This document shows positions 33,927 through 42,172 of a stretch of DNA of 64,000 nucleotides, piece after piece; positions within the stretch are counted from its first letter, which is position 1; the number at the start of each line of letters is the position of its first letter. Below the pieces are notes generated by a model. That model worked only from the letters and a program-made list of their open reading frames with translations, was not told the origin of the DNA and did not search any database. The position numbers and the translations under genes are program-made. Origin of the DNA: Nocardioides panacisoli. GTDB lineage: Bacteria; Actinomycetota; Actinomycetes; Propionibacteriales; Nocardioidaceae. The stretch lies in NCBI RefSeq assembly GCF_019448235.1, contig NZ_CP080409.1:3038001-3102000 (forward strand). Direction: 5' to 3'.

Positions 33927-35006
33927 GTGATCGACCCCCTGGTGTTGAGCGACGACCTCGGTCCGGTGGTCGCGCGCTACCTCGACCAGCGCAGCCCCGT
34001 CGAACAGAGTCGCGCGAACGGGCCGCACCTGCCCGCCGCCTGGCCGGGCATGGCGACCGAAGTGGGGCTTGCCGGCCTGCTGGTGCCGGAGTCGCACGGT
34101 GGGCAGGGCGCCGGGTTCCTGGAGCTGGGGGCCGCCGTCCTCGAAGCGGGCCGCCACGGCTGGTCCGGGCCGCTGGTGCCGACTGCCGGCGTCGCGGCCC
34201 ACCTGCTGCGGACCCTGGACCCCGACGACGCCGCCGGCCTGCAGCGGGCGATCGCCGAACAGGGCCGCGTCGTGGTCGTCGCCTGTCACGAGGACGCCGC
34301 AGGAGAGAGCCTCGCCAGCGAGGCGGCGTACGCCGACGGTGCGGTGACCGCCACGCGCTGCGGCGTCGACGGCGGCACCCATGCGGCAGAGGTGCTGCTT
34401 CTCGCGCAGCACAGTGGTGAGCCCGTGCTGGTCGCCGCTGTGCTCGACGACGGCAACGTCACGGCGCAGGACGCGGTGGACCCGGGGCGGGGCCTCGCCC
34501 GGATCCAGTTGTCCGGAGCGCCCGCGCGGGAAGTCGCGCGTGGTGATGGGGTCGCGCCGGCGGTGGCCGACGCGTGGACAGTGGGGGCGCTGCTCACAGC
34601 GGCCGACTCCGTCGGCGCGGCCGAACGCGCCCTGAACCTCGCCCTGGAGTACGCCGCGACCCGAGAGCAGTTCGGCCGCGCGATCGGCTCCTTCCAGGCC
34701 GTGAAGCACAATCTCGTCGGCATGTACGCCGAGCTGGAGTTGGCACGCAGCGCCGTCCGGGAGGCGCTGCACCTGCTCGAGGGCGACACCCCCGACTGGC
34801 GAGAGGCGACCTCGGCAGCTGCGGCCGTGGCCGGCGACGCGACGACCCACGTGCTCCGGGAGGCGATCCAGGTGCACGGCGGCATCGGGTTCACCTGGGA
34901 GCACGAGCTCTCCCACCACTTCCGTCGCGTGATGGCCTGCCGCGGGCTCTACGGCACGCCGTCGACACACCGGCGGGTGGTCGCGACGGCCCGGGGGCTG
35001 GGATGA
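33927..35006 (+). CDS. Acyl-CoA dehydrogenase, short 'HGGIGFTWEH' subunit type
   Basis: 359 residues with a degenerate N-terminal and middle domain and the C-terminal QVHGGIGFTWEHELSHHFRR segment. This is typical of one subunit of actinobacterial alpha2beta2 ACADs (FadE28/FadE29-like), where active sites are shared between two different chains. Its partner may be another FadE of the cluster. GTG 33927 lies 5 nt after GAAGGAG; the TTG at 33909 falls inside the operator. Overlaps HMG-CoA lyase by ATGA. Confidence 0.86.
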   Translation: MIDPLVLSDDLGPVVARYLDQRSPVEQSRANGPHLPAAWPGMATEVGLAGLLVPESHGGQGAGFLELGAAVLEAGRHGWSGPLVPTAGVAAHLLRTLDPDDAAGLQRAIAEQGRVVVVACHEDAAGESLASEAAYADGAVTATRCGVDGGTHAAEVLLLAQHSGEPVLVAAVLDDGNVTAQDAVDPGRGLARIQLSGAPAREVARGDGVAPAVADAWTVGALLTAADSVGAAERALNLALEYAATREQFGRAIGSFQAVKHNLVGMYAELELARSAVREALHLLEGDTPDWREATSAAAAVAGDATTHVLREAIQVHGGIGFTWEHELSHHFRRVMACRGLYGTPSTHRRVVATARGLG

Positions 35007-35914
35007 GCGACGTCCCGTCACGAGTCGTCCTCCGCGAGGTCGGTCCCCGGGACGGGCTGCAGAACGAGCCGCCGGTCGCCACCGCCGACAAGGTGACGCT
35101 GGTCGAGGAGCTCGCCACGACCGGCCTCCTCGAGATCGAGACGGTGTCCTACGTGCACCCCCGGGCGATCCCCCAGATGGCGGACGCGGCCGAGGTCTGG
35201 GCCGGCGTGCGACAGCGACCCGAGATCACCTACTCCGCGCTGGTTCCCAACTTGGTCGGTGCGCAACGGGCGATCTCTGATGGCTTCACCGACATCGAGG
35301 TCGTCGTCTCCGCCTCCCGGACCCACAACCTGCGCAACATCCGGCGTACGCCGGAGGAGTCGCTGGACGGGATCGGCGAAGTCGTGGCCCTCGCGCACGA
35401 CGCCGGGGTGCGGTGCCAAGTGATCGTGGCGACCGCGTTCGGCTGCCCCTACGAGGGTGAGCTGCCCACGGACCAGGTCGTCGCGTACGCCGTACGGGCG
35501 GTGGACCTCGGCGCGGACAGCGTCTGCTTCGGGGACACGACCGGCATGGGGTCACCGCCCCGCGTGCGCCGCTTGGTCGGCAGCTTCCGCGACGCCCGTG
35601 CCGACGCCGTGCTGTCGCTGCACCTGCACGACACCCGCGGAACCGGGATGGCCAACCTGGCGGCGGCGCTGGAGCTCGGCGTCGACCGGTTCGACGCCAG
35701 CGTGGGTGGGCTCGGCGGCTGCCCCTACGCGCCCGGTGCGAGTGGCAACATTGCCACCGAGGAGGCGGTGTACCTGCTCGAGGAGTACGGCGTCGAGACC
35801 GGCGTCGACCTCGACCGACTGCTCGAGGTCGCGGCGATCGCCCAGCGCCTCGTCGGGCGCGAGTTGCCCTCGCGCGTGCTGACCGCGGGTCCGCGGACCC
35901 GGTTGTCGAACTGA
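35003..35914 (+). CDS. HMG-CoA lyase family protein
   Basis: 303 residues of the DRE-TIM metallolyase family: GPRDGLQNE near the N-terminus, HLHDTRGTGMAN metal/His segment, and the HMGL signature GGLGGCPYAPGASGN containing the mobile-loop Cys. It cleaves 3-hydroxy-3-methylglutaryl-CoA, or a comparable tertiary 3-hydroxyacyl-CoA, by retro-aldol. Its place in a beta-oxidation operon suggests a methyl-branched intermediate (inference). Confidence 0.92.
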   Translation: MSDVPSRVVLREVGPRDGLQNEPPVATADKVTLVEELATTGLLEIETVSYVHPRAIPQMADAAEVWAGVRQRPEITYSALVPNLVGAQRAISDGFTDIEVVVSASRTHNLRNIRRTPEESLDGIGEVVALAHDAGVRCQVIVATAFGCPYEGELPTDQVVAYAVRAVDLGADSVCFGDTTGMGSPPRVRRLVGSFRDARADAVLSLHLHDTRGTGMANLAAALELGVDRFDASVGGLGGCPYAPGASGNIATEEAVYLLEEYGVETGVDLDRLLEVAAIAQRLVGRELPSRVLTAGPRTRLSN

Positions 35915-35915
35915 C

Positions 35916-35935
35916 GCGGCCGCGATCGCGGCCGC
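35916..35935. terminator. 20-bp perfect palindrome after the HMG-CoA lyase gene
   Basis: GCGGCCGCGATCGCGGCCGC is self-complementary over 20 bp and starts 2 bp after the lyase stop. A second palindrome, GGGTCCGCGGACCC, lies at 35887-35900 within the end of the gene. It could be an attenuating hairpin before the MaoC gene, which has its own strong ribosome site. Confidence 0.4.
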
Positions 35936-35974
35936 CCCCACGCACCGCACGGTGCCCAGTCAAGGAGGTACTCC

Positions 35975-36829
35975 ATGCCCATCGACCCCACCTGTGTCGG
36001 CACCACCGTCGGTCCGTGGTCCGTGCAGTGGACCGACAAGGACTCGCTGCACTACGCCCTCGCCGTGGGTGCCGGCCAGCAGGACCCGCTGACCGAGCTC
36101 GCCTTCACTACCGAGAACACCGACGGCGTGCCCCAGCAGGTCGTGCCCAGCTTCGCCGTGGTCCTGGGGTTCGGCAGCGGGATGCCCGACATCGGCGACT
36201 ACGACCCCACGCGGGCCGTCCACGCCGAACAGGAGATGTACCTCGACGGCCCCATCCCCCCGGCCGGGGAGGCCACGGCCACGACCACCGTGACGGAGGC
36301 ATGGGACAAGGGTGCCGGCGCCATCGTGTGGACCGAGACCACGCTGGTCGATGCCGCCACGGGTGACTCGCTCGCTCGGTCGCGCACCGGCGCCTTCATC
36401 GGCGGTGGCGGCGGCTTCGGTGGTGAGCGCGGCGAGAACGCGGCCTGGGAGCAGCCCGACCGCCCCGCCGATCTCGACGTCACGGTGGCCACGCGGCCCG
36501 AGCAGGCCCTGCTCTACCGGTTGACCGGGGACCGCAATCCGCTGCACTCCGACCCGGTGTTCGCGGCGCGCGGTGGATTCGAGCGCCCGATCCTGCACGG
36601 CATGTGCACCTACGGCTACACCGCGCGGATCCTGGTCAACGAACTGGTGGACGGTGACGCCGGGCGCCTCGCCTCGATGACGGGGCGGTTCACCCGACCG
36701 GTCCTGCCGGGCGACGCGCTGACGATCCGCGCGTGGGTCGACGAGGGCGGCACCGAGGTGCGGTTCCAGACCCTCAACGCCGACGGCCAGCCGGTCCTCG
36801 ACCGCGGGCGAGCGGTGCTGCGGCCCTGA
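35975..36829 (+). CDS. MaoC-like enoyl-CoA hydratase (hydratase 2, double hotdog)
   Basis: 284 residues: an N-terminal hotdog-like half and a C-terminal half with the hydratase-2 motif YRLTGDRNPLHSDP (catalytic Asp and His) followed by RGGFERPILHGMCTYGY. This is the layout of peroxisomal MFE-2 hydratases and mycobacterial HsdE/Htd-type enzymes, which hydrate 2E-enoyl-CoA to (3R)-hydroxyacyl-CoA, including bulky steroid or branched substrates. The matching (3R)-dehydrogenase may be the SDR at 50756. ATG 35975 follows AAGGAGG. Confidence 0.9.
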   Translation: MPIDPTCVGTTVGPWSVQWTDKDSLHYALAVGAGQQDPLTELAFTTENTDGVPQQVVPSFAVVLGFGSGMPDIGDYDPTRAVHAEQEMYLDGPIPPAGEATATTTVTEAWDKGAGAIVWTETTLVDAATGDSLARSRTGAFIGGGGGFGGERGENAAWEQPDRPADLDVTVATRPEQALLYRLTGDRNPLHSDPVFAARGGFERPILHGMCTYGYTARILVNELVDGDAGRLASMTGRFTRPVLPGDALTIRAWVDEGGTEVRFQTLNADGQPVLDRGRAVLRP

Positions 36830-36878
36830 CGCGGCTGCGGTGCGCGTCGTTCCGCCCGCCGCTCGTCGATTTTGTTGG

Positions 36879-36950
36879 ACGAAGTGCTTGCGTGACCGCG
36901 GTCACTGTGCAAATATCAAGTGCTTGCTTTACTTCAATCAAGCATTTGCT
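36879..36950. promoter_or_regulatory. Three KstR2-like boxes before the binding-protein gene
   Basis: ATCAAGTGCTTGCT (36915-36928) is a full match to AnCAAGnnCTTGnT. ATCAAGCATTTGCT (36937-36950) has one change. ACGAAGTGCTTGCG (36879-36892) has two. The two better sites are 22 bp apart, about two helical turns, and end 22 bp before the GTG start at 36973. Tight control of the importer is implied. Confidence 0.65.
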
Positions 36951-36972
36951 TGACCAACCGAAAGGGGCGATC

Positions 36973-38145
36973 GTGTCGATCACCATCACCCACCGGCCTC
37001 GCGGCCGGACCGTCGTCGCCTCTGTCGTCGCGACCCTCGCGGTCGTGCTCTCGGGCTGCACCAGTGACGCCAGTGCGGACGATGACAGCTACCTCGTCGG
37101 ATTCCCGGCCCTCCTGTCCGGCCCGGCCGCCTTCGCAGGCGTCCCGATCACCCAGGGGGCCGAGTTGGCCGCCGAGGAGATCAACGATTCCGGCTTCCTC
37201 GGCGAGGGCAAGACCGTCGAGCTCGAGATGGAGGACGTGAAGAGCGACCCGGCCCAGGCCATCGCGCTCTACAAGCAGTTCGCCGCCGACGGCGCATCGG
37301 GTGTGCTGTGCTGCGGACTCTCCGCCGAGGCCGGTGCGCTGGCCCCCGTGATGACGCAGGACCAGGTGCCGGGCATCGTCACCTCCGCGATCCTGGCCGA
37401 CATCACCGAGCCGCCGCACCTCTTCCGGCCGCACATCCTCCCCTCGGCCGAGGGCGGGATCTACGACCAGTTCATCGACACCGTGGTCCCGGCCGAGGAC
37501 ATCGAGACCGTTGTCATCGTGGTCAACGGCGACAACGACGCGATGGTCGCCGACGGCGAGGTCTGGAAGGCCGGCCTGGAGCGCAACGGTGCCGAAGTGG
37601 TCAAGACCGTGAGCACCAACTCCACCGACACCAACTTCACCGGTCCCGCCACGGAGATCGCCTCGATCGATCCCGACGCGGTCGTGCTCAGCACGCTCGG
37701 CACGCCGTCGGCCCTGATGGCGCGCGCTCTCCGGGAGCGCGGCTACGACAAGCGCCTGATGAGCAGCTACGGCATCGACAGCGCCGAACTGTTCAAGACC
37801 TCGGCCAAGGGACTGGCCGGCACCCTCTTCGCCGCGCCTTTCCACGCGGAGTTCAGCGACAACGAGGAGGCCGCGACCTTCATCGAGGCGTACCGCGAGA
37901 AGTACGACGAGGACCCCGACATCTTCGCGGCCCAGGGCTACACGTCGATGTGGTTCCTCGCGATGGGCATCAAGGAGGCGGACAGCGGGGATCCGGTCGA
38001 CGTCGGCAGCGCGTTGTCGGGGATCGACACCCAGGACTCGGTCTACGGCGAGATCACCTACGTCGAGGGACAGGCCACGCTCTCCGAGCCGGGCACCTAC
38101 CTCGAGTGGACCGAGGACGGCGAGCTCGAGGAGTGGACGGGCTGA
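36973..38145 (+). CDS. livK: ABC transporter substrate-binding lipoprotein (branched-chain amino acid type)
   Basis: 390 residues; the lipobox VLSGC gives Cys29 as lipid-anchored N-terminus. The mature part is a type I periplasmic-binding fold of the LivJ/LivK family: GPAAFAGVPITQGAELAAEEIN, later SSYGIDSAELFKTS and AAQGYTSMWF. Relatives bind amino acids but also aromatic acids and other carboxylates; here a ring compound or its acid is more likely. GTG 36973 has AAAGGGG 5 nt upstream. The permeases and ATPases lie 9 kb away at 47371-50706. Confidence 0.88.
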   Translation: MSITITHRPRGRTVVASVVATLAVVLSGCTSDASADDDSYLVGFPALLSGPAAFAGVPITQGAELAAEEINDSGFLGEGKTVELEMEDVKSDPAQAIALYKQFAADGASGVLCCGLSAEAGALAPVMTQDQVPGIVTSAILADITEPPHLFRPHILPSAEGGIYDQFIDTVVPAEDIETVVIVVNGDNDAMVADGEVWKAGLERNGAEVVKTVSTNSTDTNFTGPATEIASIDPDAVVLSTLGTPSALMARALRERGYDKRLMSSYGIDSAELFKTSAKGLAGTLFAAPFHAEFSDNEEAATFIEAYREKYDEDPDIFAAQGYTSMWFLAMGIKEADSGDPVDVGSALSGIDTQDSVYGEITYVEGQATLSEPGTYLEWTEDGELEEWTG

Positions 38146-38167
38146 GGTCCGCCCGAGCTCCCCAGGC

Positions 38168-38197
38168 GACCCCGGCCGGCCCCAACCGGCCGGGGTC
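38168..38197 (+). terminator. Strong hairpin after the binding-protein gene
   Basis: GACCCCGGCCGG-N6-CCGGCCGGGGTC, a perfect 12-bp stem with a 6-nt loop 22 bp after the stop. Because genes continue on the same strand without another box, it may partly terminate or protect the mRNA end, favouring high levels of binding protein. Confidence 0.55.
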
Positions 38198-38227
38198 ACC
38201 CCCGCGCAAGTGACCTGAGAGGACCGT

Positions 38228-39022
38228 ATGGACACCGGCATCGCCTGCGCCTTCGTGGCCCACGAGCGGCCCCTGGCCGAGGCCATCAGTGCCGCGGCAG
38301 CGGCCGCGGAAAGACACGGGCTCCGCACCTGGTGGGCCCTGGGTGACCGGGAGATCGCCGCCGGCCGGAGCCACGACCCAACGCTGTGCCTGCAGCGCGT
38401 CGCCCGTGCGACCGCATCGCTACGCGTGGCCCTGTCCGGCGACCTCGTCGCCGCCCGTGGTGCAGCGCTGCGGGCCAAGCAGCTCGCGACGCTGGCCTGG
38501 TTTGCCGGCGGCCGCCTCGAGATCGGCCTGGACCTCGATGACGCCCCGGACACGCTCGCCCTGCCCGATGTCGCAGCTGCCTCGGGTGACGCACTCGTGA
38601 CCGACCGACTGCTGGCCATGCGCGCGCTGTGGTCCGAGGACCGCGCGTCGTACGCCGGGAGCTCGGTCGCCTTCGACGGCGCCATCGCCCTGCCCAAGCC
38701 GCCCGGACGTGGCCTGCGCTGGCACGTGCGGCCCACCGACACTGACCGGCTCGCCGGCGTCATCGCGACGGCCGGCGCACCCGACGGGTGGCTCCACTGG
38801 CACGGCGACGCAGCGGGTCTTGCCACCGCCGCCGACCAGGTCGCCGCGGCGCACGGCCCCGGCGCCGAGGCGCTGCAATGCACCTGGTTCGTCGACGCCG
38901 ACCGCTTCCCGGAGGTCTGCGATGCCGCGGACCGTGCGGGCGTGAGCGAGTTGGTGGCGGTGTTCGAGCACGTGCCCGACCCGGCCGAGATCACCGCCCT
39001 CGTGGAAGGACAGCACGCATGA
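38228..39022 (+). CDS. Degenerate LLM-like protein, partner of the next gene
   Basis: 264 residues. Parts match the luciferase-like fold: RAKQLATLAWFAGGRLEIGLD, LLAMRALWSEDRASYAG, and SVAFDGAIALPKPPG. It is short, lacks the usual N-terminal WxPEH/E block and most cofactor contacts, and is rich in Ala. Its stop overlaps the start of the complete LLM gene by ATGA. This suggests a non-catalytic subunit, like the beta chain of bacterial luciferase. Alternatively it could be a decaying duplicate, though the frame is intact. Confidence 0.65.
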   Translation: MDTGIACAFVAHERPLAEAISAAAAAAERHGLRTWWALGDREIAAGRSHDPTLCLQRVARATASLRVALSGDLVAARGAALRAKQLATLAWFAGGRLEIGLDLDDAPDTLALPDVAAASGDALVTDRLLAMRALWSEDRASYAGSSVAFDGAIALPKPPGRGLRWHVRPTDTDRLAGVIATAGAPDGWLHWHGDAAGLATAADQVAAAHGPGAEALQCTWFVDADRFPEVCDAADRAGVSELVAVFEHVPDPAEITALVEGQHA

Positions 39023-39960
39023 GCAGCACCGACCGCGTCGGCGTCCACGGCCTCCGCGGCCGTGTCGAGATCGGCCTCGTCGACCTCTTCGACGGGAGCG
39101 CCACGCGGGACACCGAGTTCATGGCGACCTTCGCCCGCACCGCCGAACGCTGCGGGGTCGACGGCATCTGGTTGCCCGAGCACGTCGTGTTCTTCGACGA
39201 GTACACCTCGACCTACCCCTACCCGCAGGCCCCGTCGGCGACCGACCCGGACGTCAAAGAACAGCACAACAAGACGGTGGACGGGAAGGCGCGCGTCGAG
39301 GTCGCCGATGACCAGGGCCTGCTCGACATCACCCAGGCAGCCGTGGAACTGTGCGGCGCCACCACCCGGTTGCGGATCGGCAGCTCGGTGTTGTTGTTGC
39401 CGCTGCGCAACCCTCGGCTGTTCGCCCGGGAGGTCGCGACCGTGTCCGCCCTCACCGGCGGACGTTTCGACCTGGGGATCGGTGTTGGGTGGTCGGCCGA
39501 GGAGTTCGCGGCGTGTGAGTCCGAGTTCCGCACCCGCGGCCGGCGCTGCGAAGAACTGCTCCACCAGCTCGACGCCGCGTGGTCCGGGCGTGACCCCGAC
39601 AGCCCGCCGCTGCCGGACGTCGCACCGCCGAGGATGCTGGTCGGCGGTCACTCGCCGGCCGCGATCCGGCGCGCAGCGACGGTCGCCACCGGCTGGTACC
39701 CGTGGAACCTGACGGTCTCGGAGTTCGCCGAGAAGCTCGGCTCGCTGGACCAGCAGCTCACCGACGCCGGACGGACACGCGACGAGGTCCACGTGGTCGC
39801 CGGTTTCCGCGCGGTTGGTGAGATCGCCGACATCCCCGAGATCGTGCACCGTTACGCCGAACTGGGCGCCGACGGCGTCAACATCTCGCTGCGCATGACC
39901 GACGACGGCTACGTGGGCACCATGGAGGAGCTCGCGACGACTCTGGGCCTGGTGGCATGA
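39019..39960 (+). CDS. LLM-class F420-dependent oxidoreductase
   Basis: 313 residues with CGVDGIWLPEHVVFFDEY, LTGGRFDLGIGVGWSAEEF and VGGHSPAAIRRAA, typical F420-type luciferase-like elements. It shares the WLPEHVVFF and GGRFDxGxGVGW segments with the protein at 57401. It probably oxidises a hydroxyl group or reduces a double bond with F420. Overlaps the degenerate LLM gene before it and the FadE after it (ATGA each). Confidence 0.87.
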   Translation: MSSTDRVGVHGLRGRVEIGLVDLFDGSATRDTEFMATFARTAERCGVDGIWLPEHVVFFDEYTSTYPYPQAPSATDPDVKEQHNKTVDGKARVEVADDQGLLDITQAAVELCGATTRLRIGSSVLLLPLRNPRLFAREVATVSALTGGRFDLGIGVGWSAEEFAACESEFRTRGRRCEELLHQLDAAWSGRDPDSPPLPDVAPPRMLVGGHSPAAIRRAATVATGWYPWNLTVSEFAEKLGSLDQQLTDAGRTRDEVHVVAGFRAVGEIADIPEIVHRYAELGADGVNISLRMTDDGYVGTMEELATTLGLVA

Positions 39961-41153
39961 CCATGATTTCCGTTGCAGAGTTCCGCGCCGAGGTCCGGGC
40001 CTGGCTCGCCGAGCACGTACCGGCCGAGCCGTTGCCCTCGTGGACCGACCAGGCCGGGTTCGACCAGCACCGCACCTGGGAGCGGACCCTGTTCGAGGGC
40101 GGCTACGCGGCGGTGGACTGGCCCGAGGAGTACGGCGGTCGCGGCGCCGGGCTGCAGCACACCATCGCCTTCGCCGAGGAGTACTACCGCGCCCGCGCGC
40201 CCGAACGGGTCAACATGGGTGGGCTCTATCTCCTCGGACCCGTGCTGATGCAGTACGGCACCGAGGAGCAGCGTCGCCGCTGGATCCCCGACCTGCTCTC
40301 GTGCCGGACCATCTGGTGCCAGGGCTTCTCCGAGCCGGGGTCCGGCTCCGACCTCGCCTCGCTGCGCACCCGCGCGGTGCGCGACGGGGACCACTACGTG
40401 GTCAACGGGCAGAAGATCTGGACCTCGATGGGTGGCTTCGCCGACTGGATCTTCGCGCTCGTGCGCACCGATCCCGACGCGGCCAAGGAGCGCAAGCACG
40501 CCGGCATCACCTTCCTGTGCATTGACCTGCGCACTCCCGGCGTCGAGGTCCGCCCGCTGGCGATGGTCGACGGCACCGAAGGTTTCGCCGAGGTGTTCTT
40601 CACCGACGTGCACGTGCCCGTCGAGAATGTCGTGGGCGAGGTGGACCAGGGATGGAAGGTCGCGATGTCCACGCTCGGGTTCGAGCGTGGCGCCGTCTTC
40701 GGTGATCACGCCAAGTTCTCCAACGACGTCGCGGCCCTGGCCGGTCTCGTCGCGGTCCGCGGACTCGCCGAGGACAGCCTTGCCCTGGACGAGCTCGGCC
40801 GCGTCCTGGTGGAGACCGAGGTCTACCGGGCCAACGTCTACCGACTGGCCGCCCTGGCCGAGGCCGGCGGCAATCTGGACAGCACTGCGAGCATCAACAA
40901 GCTCTATTGGACCGAGATGCAGCACGACATCTTCGCCACCGGCCTGCGGCTGATGGCCGAGGACGGTGCCGTTGTCGGTGACCTCGCCGGGCTGGCGGGC
41001 GTGGATGCCGTGACCGCCGACGCATGGCGCGACTGGCACCACCGCTACTGGTACGCCCGCGCGGCCATGATCTTCGGCGGCACCTCGGAGATCCAGCGCA
41101 ACATCATCAGCGAGCGCGTGCTCGGACTACCCATGGAGCCCCGGAGATCGTGA
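39957..41153 (+). CDS. Acyl-CoA dehydrogenase, large-type subunit
   Basis: 398 residues with CQGFSEPGSGSDLA, GQKIWTSMGGFADWIF and the C-terminal IFGGTSEIQRNIISERVLGLPMEP. This is the full-length FadE type which in actinobacteria commonly pairs with a shorter HGGIGF-type FadE. That partner is the next gene, overlapping by GTGA. Together they are likely an alpha2beta2 dehydrogenase for a bulky acyl-CoA (family knowledge plus context). Confidence 0.9.
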   Translation: MTMISVAEFRAEVRAWLAEHVPAEPLPSWTDQAGFDQHRTWERTLFEGGYAAVDWPEEYGGRGAGLQHTIAFAEEYYRARAPERVNMGGLYLLGPVLMQYGTEEQRRRWIPDLLSCRTIWCQGFSEPGSGSDLASLRTRAVRDGDHYVVNGQKIWTSMGGFADWIFALVRTDPDAAKERKHAGITFLCIDLRTPGVEVRPLAMVDGTEGFAEVFFTDVHVPVENVVGEVDQGWKVAMSTLGFERGAVFGDHAKFSNDVAALAGLVAVRGLAEDSLALDELGRVLVETEVYRANVYRLAALAEAGGNLDSTASINKLYWTEMQHDIFATGLRLMAEDGAVVGDLAGLAGVDAVTADAWRDWHHRYWYARAAMIFGGTSEIQRNIISERVLGLPMEPRRS

Positions 41154-42172
41154 CTGAGACCCTGGACATCGACCGCGGCGAGCTCGAGCAGGTGACCGGT
41201 GATCTGCTGGCCCGCCACTGCGACGTCGCGCATCTGCGCGACCGACTCGAGGCCGGCGGCGCCCACGCGCCCGCCCTGTGGTGGCGCCTGGCCGAGACCG
41301 GCCTGGTGTCCGCGCTGGTGCCCGCCGAGTTCGGCGGTGCCGGGCTCGAGCCGGCCCACCTGCCCGGCGTCCTGCACGCCACCGGATACCACGCGTTGCC
41401 CGAACCGCTGCTGGAGACAGCCGTTCTCGCTGTGACGCTGCTGGCGGCCTTCCCCGACCATCCCGACGCCGATGCCCGACTCGGCGGCATCGCGGAGGGC
41501 TCGCTACTGGCCACCGTGCGTTTCGGGGACGCCGACCGTCACGTGGCCTTCGCCGCTGACGCCCACCTCGTCCTCGACGTCGCACCCGACGGTGCGGTCA
41601 CGGCGTACGCCGCCGACCAGTTGGAGGTCGTCCCCGCGGCCGGTGTCGACCCGCTCCGCCCCGTCGCCGCCGTCATCCCCCACGGCGCGGGCGATCTGCT
41701 GGGCACCTCGCCCGACGTCGCCGCACACGTCCGGGACCTCGCGGTGGCCGGTGCGGCCTGCCAGCTCGCCGGTGCCGCCCGCCGCCTGCTCGACCTCACC
41801 GTCGAGTACGTCGCCGACCGTCACCAGTTCGGTCGCCCCGTCGGGTCGTTCCAGGCCGTCAAGCACAAGATCGCTGATGTCGCCGTCGGCGTCGACATGG
41901 CCGAGGCCGCCGCGCTCGGTGCGTTCGGGGCCGAGGATGCCCACGATCGCGCCCGGCGCGCGGCGTCGGCGAAGGCCTACGCTGGACAGGCAGCAGACCG
42001 AGCGAACGTGGAGGCCCTGCAGTTGCACGGAGGGATTGGCTTCACCTGGGAGCACCACCTCCACGTCTGGCTCAAGCGGACGATGAGCCTGACCGCGGCC
42101 CACGGCACCCCCGCCGCGCACCGTCGCACCCTCGCACGGGACCTGCTCGCCCGCATCGGTGAGGAGGAGTGA
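41150..42172 (+). CDS. Acyl-CoA dehydrogenase, short 'HGGIGFTWEH' subunit type
   Basis: 340 residues, with a recognisable ACAD N-terminal half (LVPAEFGGAGLEPAHL) and the C-terminal LQLHGGIGFTWEHHLHVWLKR. The GTG start overlaps the preceding FadE, and the stop shares a base with the ligase start (TGATG). It is the probable heterotetramer partner of the protein at 39957. Confidence 0.88.
   Translation: MTETLDIDRGELEQVTGDLLARHCDVAHLRDRLEAGGAHAPALWWRLAETGLVSALVPAEFGGAGLEPAHLPGVLHATGYHALPEPLLETAVLAVTLLAAFPDHPDADARLGGIAEGSLLATVRFGDADRHVAFAADAHLVLDVAPDGAVTAYAADQLEVVPAAGVDPLRPVAAVIPHGAGDLLGTSPDVAAHVRDLAVAGAACQLAGAARRLLDLTVEYVADRHQFGRPVGSFQAVKHKIADVAVGVDMAEAAALGAFGAEDAHDRARRAASAKAYAGQAADRANVEALQLHGGIGFTWEHHLHVWLKRTMSLTAAHGTPAAHRRTLARDLLARIGEEE

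Noticed and set aside
36934..39849. A very long open frame (over 900 codons) on the minus strand opposite livK and the LLM genes
   Set aside because: It is antisense to three well-recognised genes, has no domain text and is explained by GC-rich third positions leaving stop-free shadow frames.
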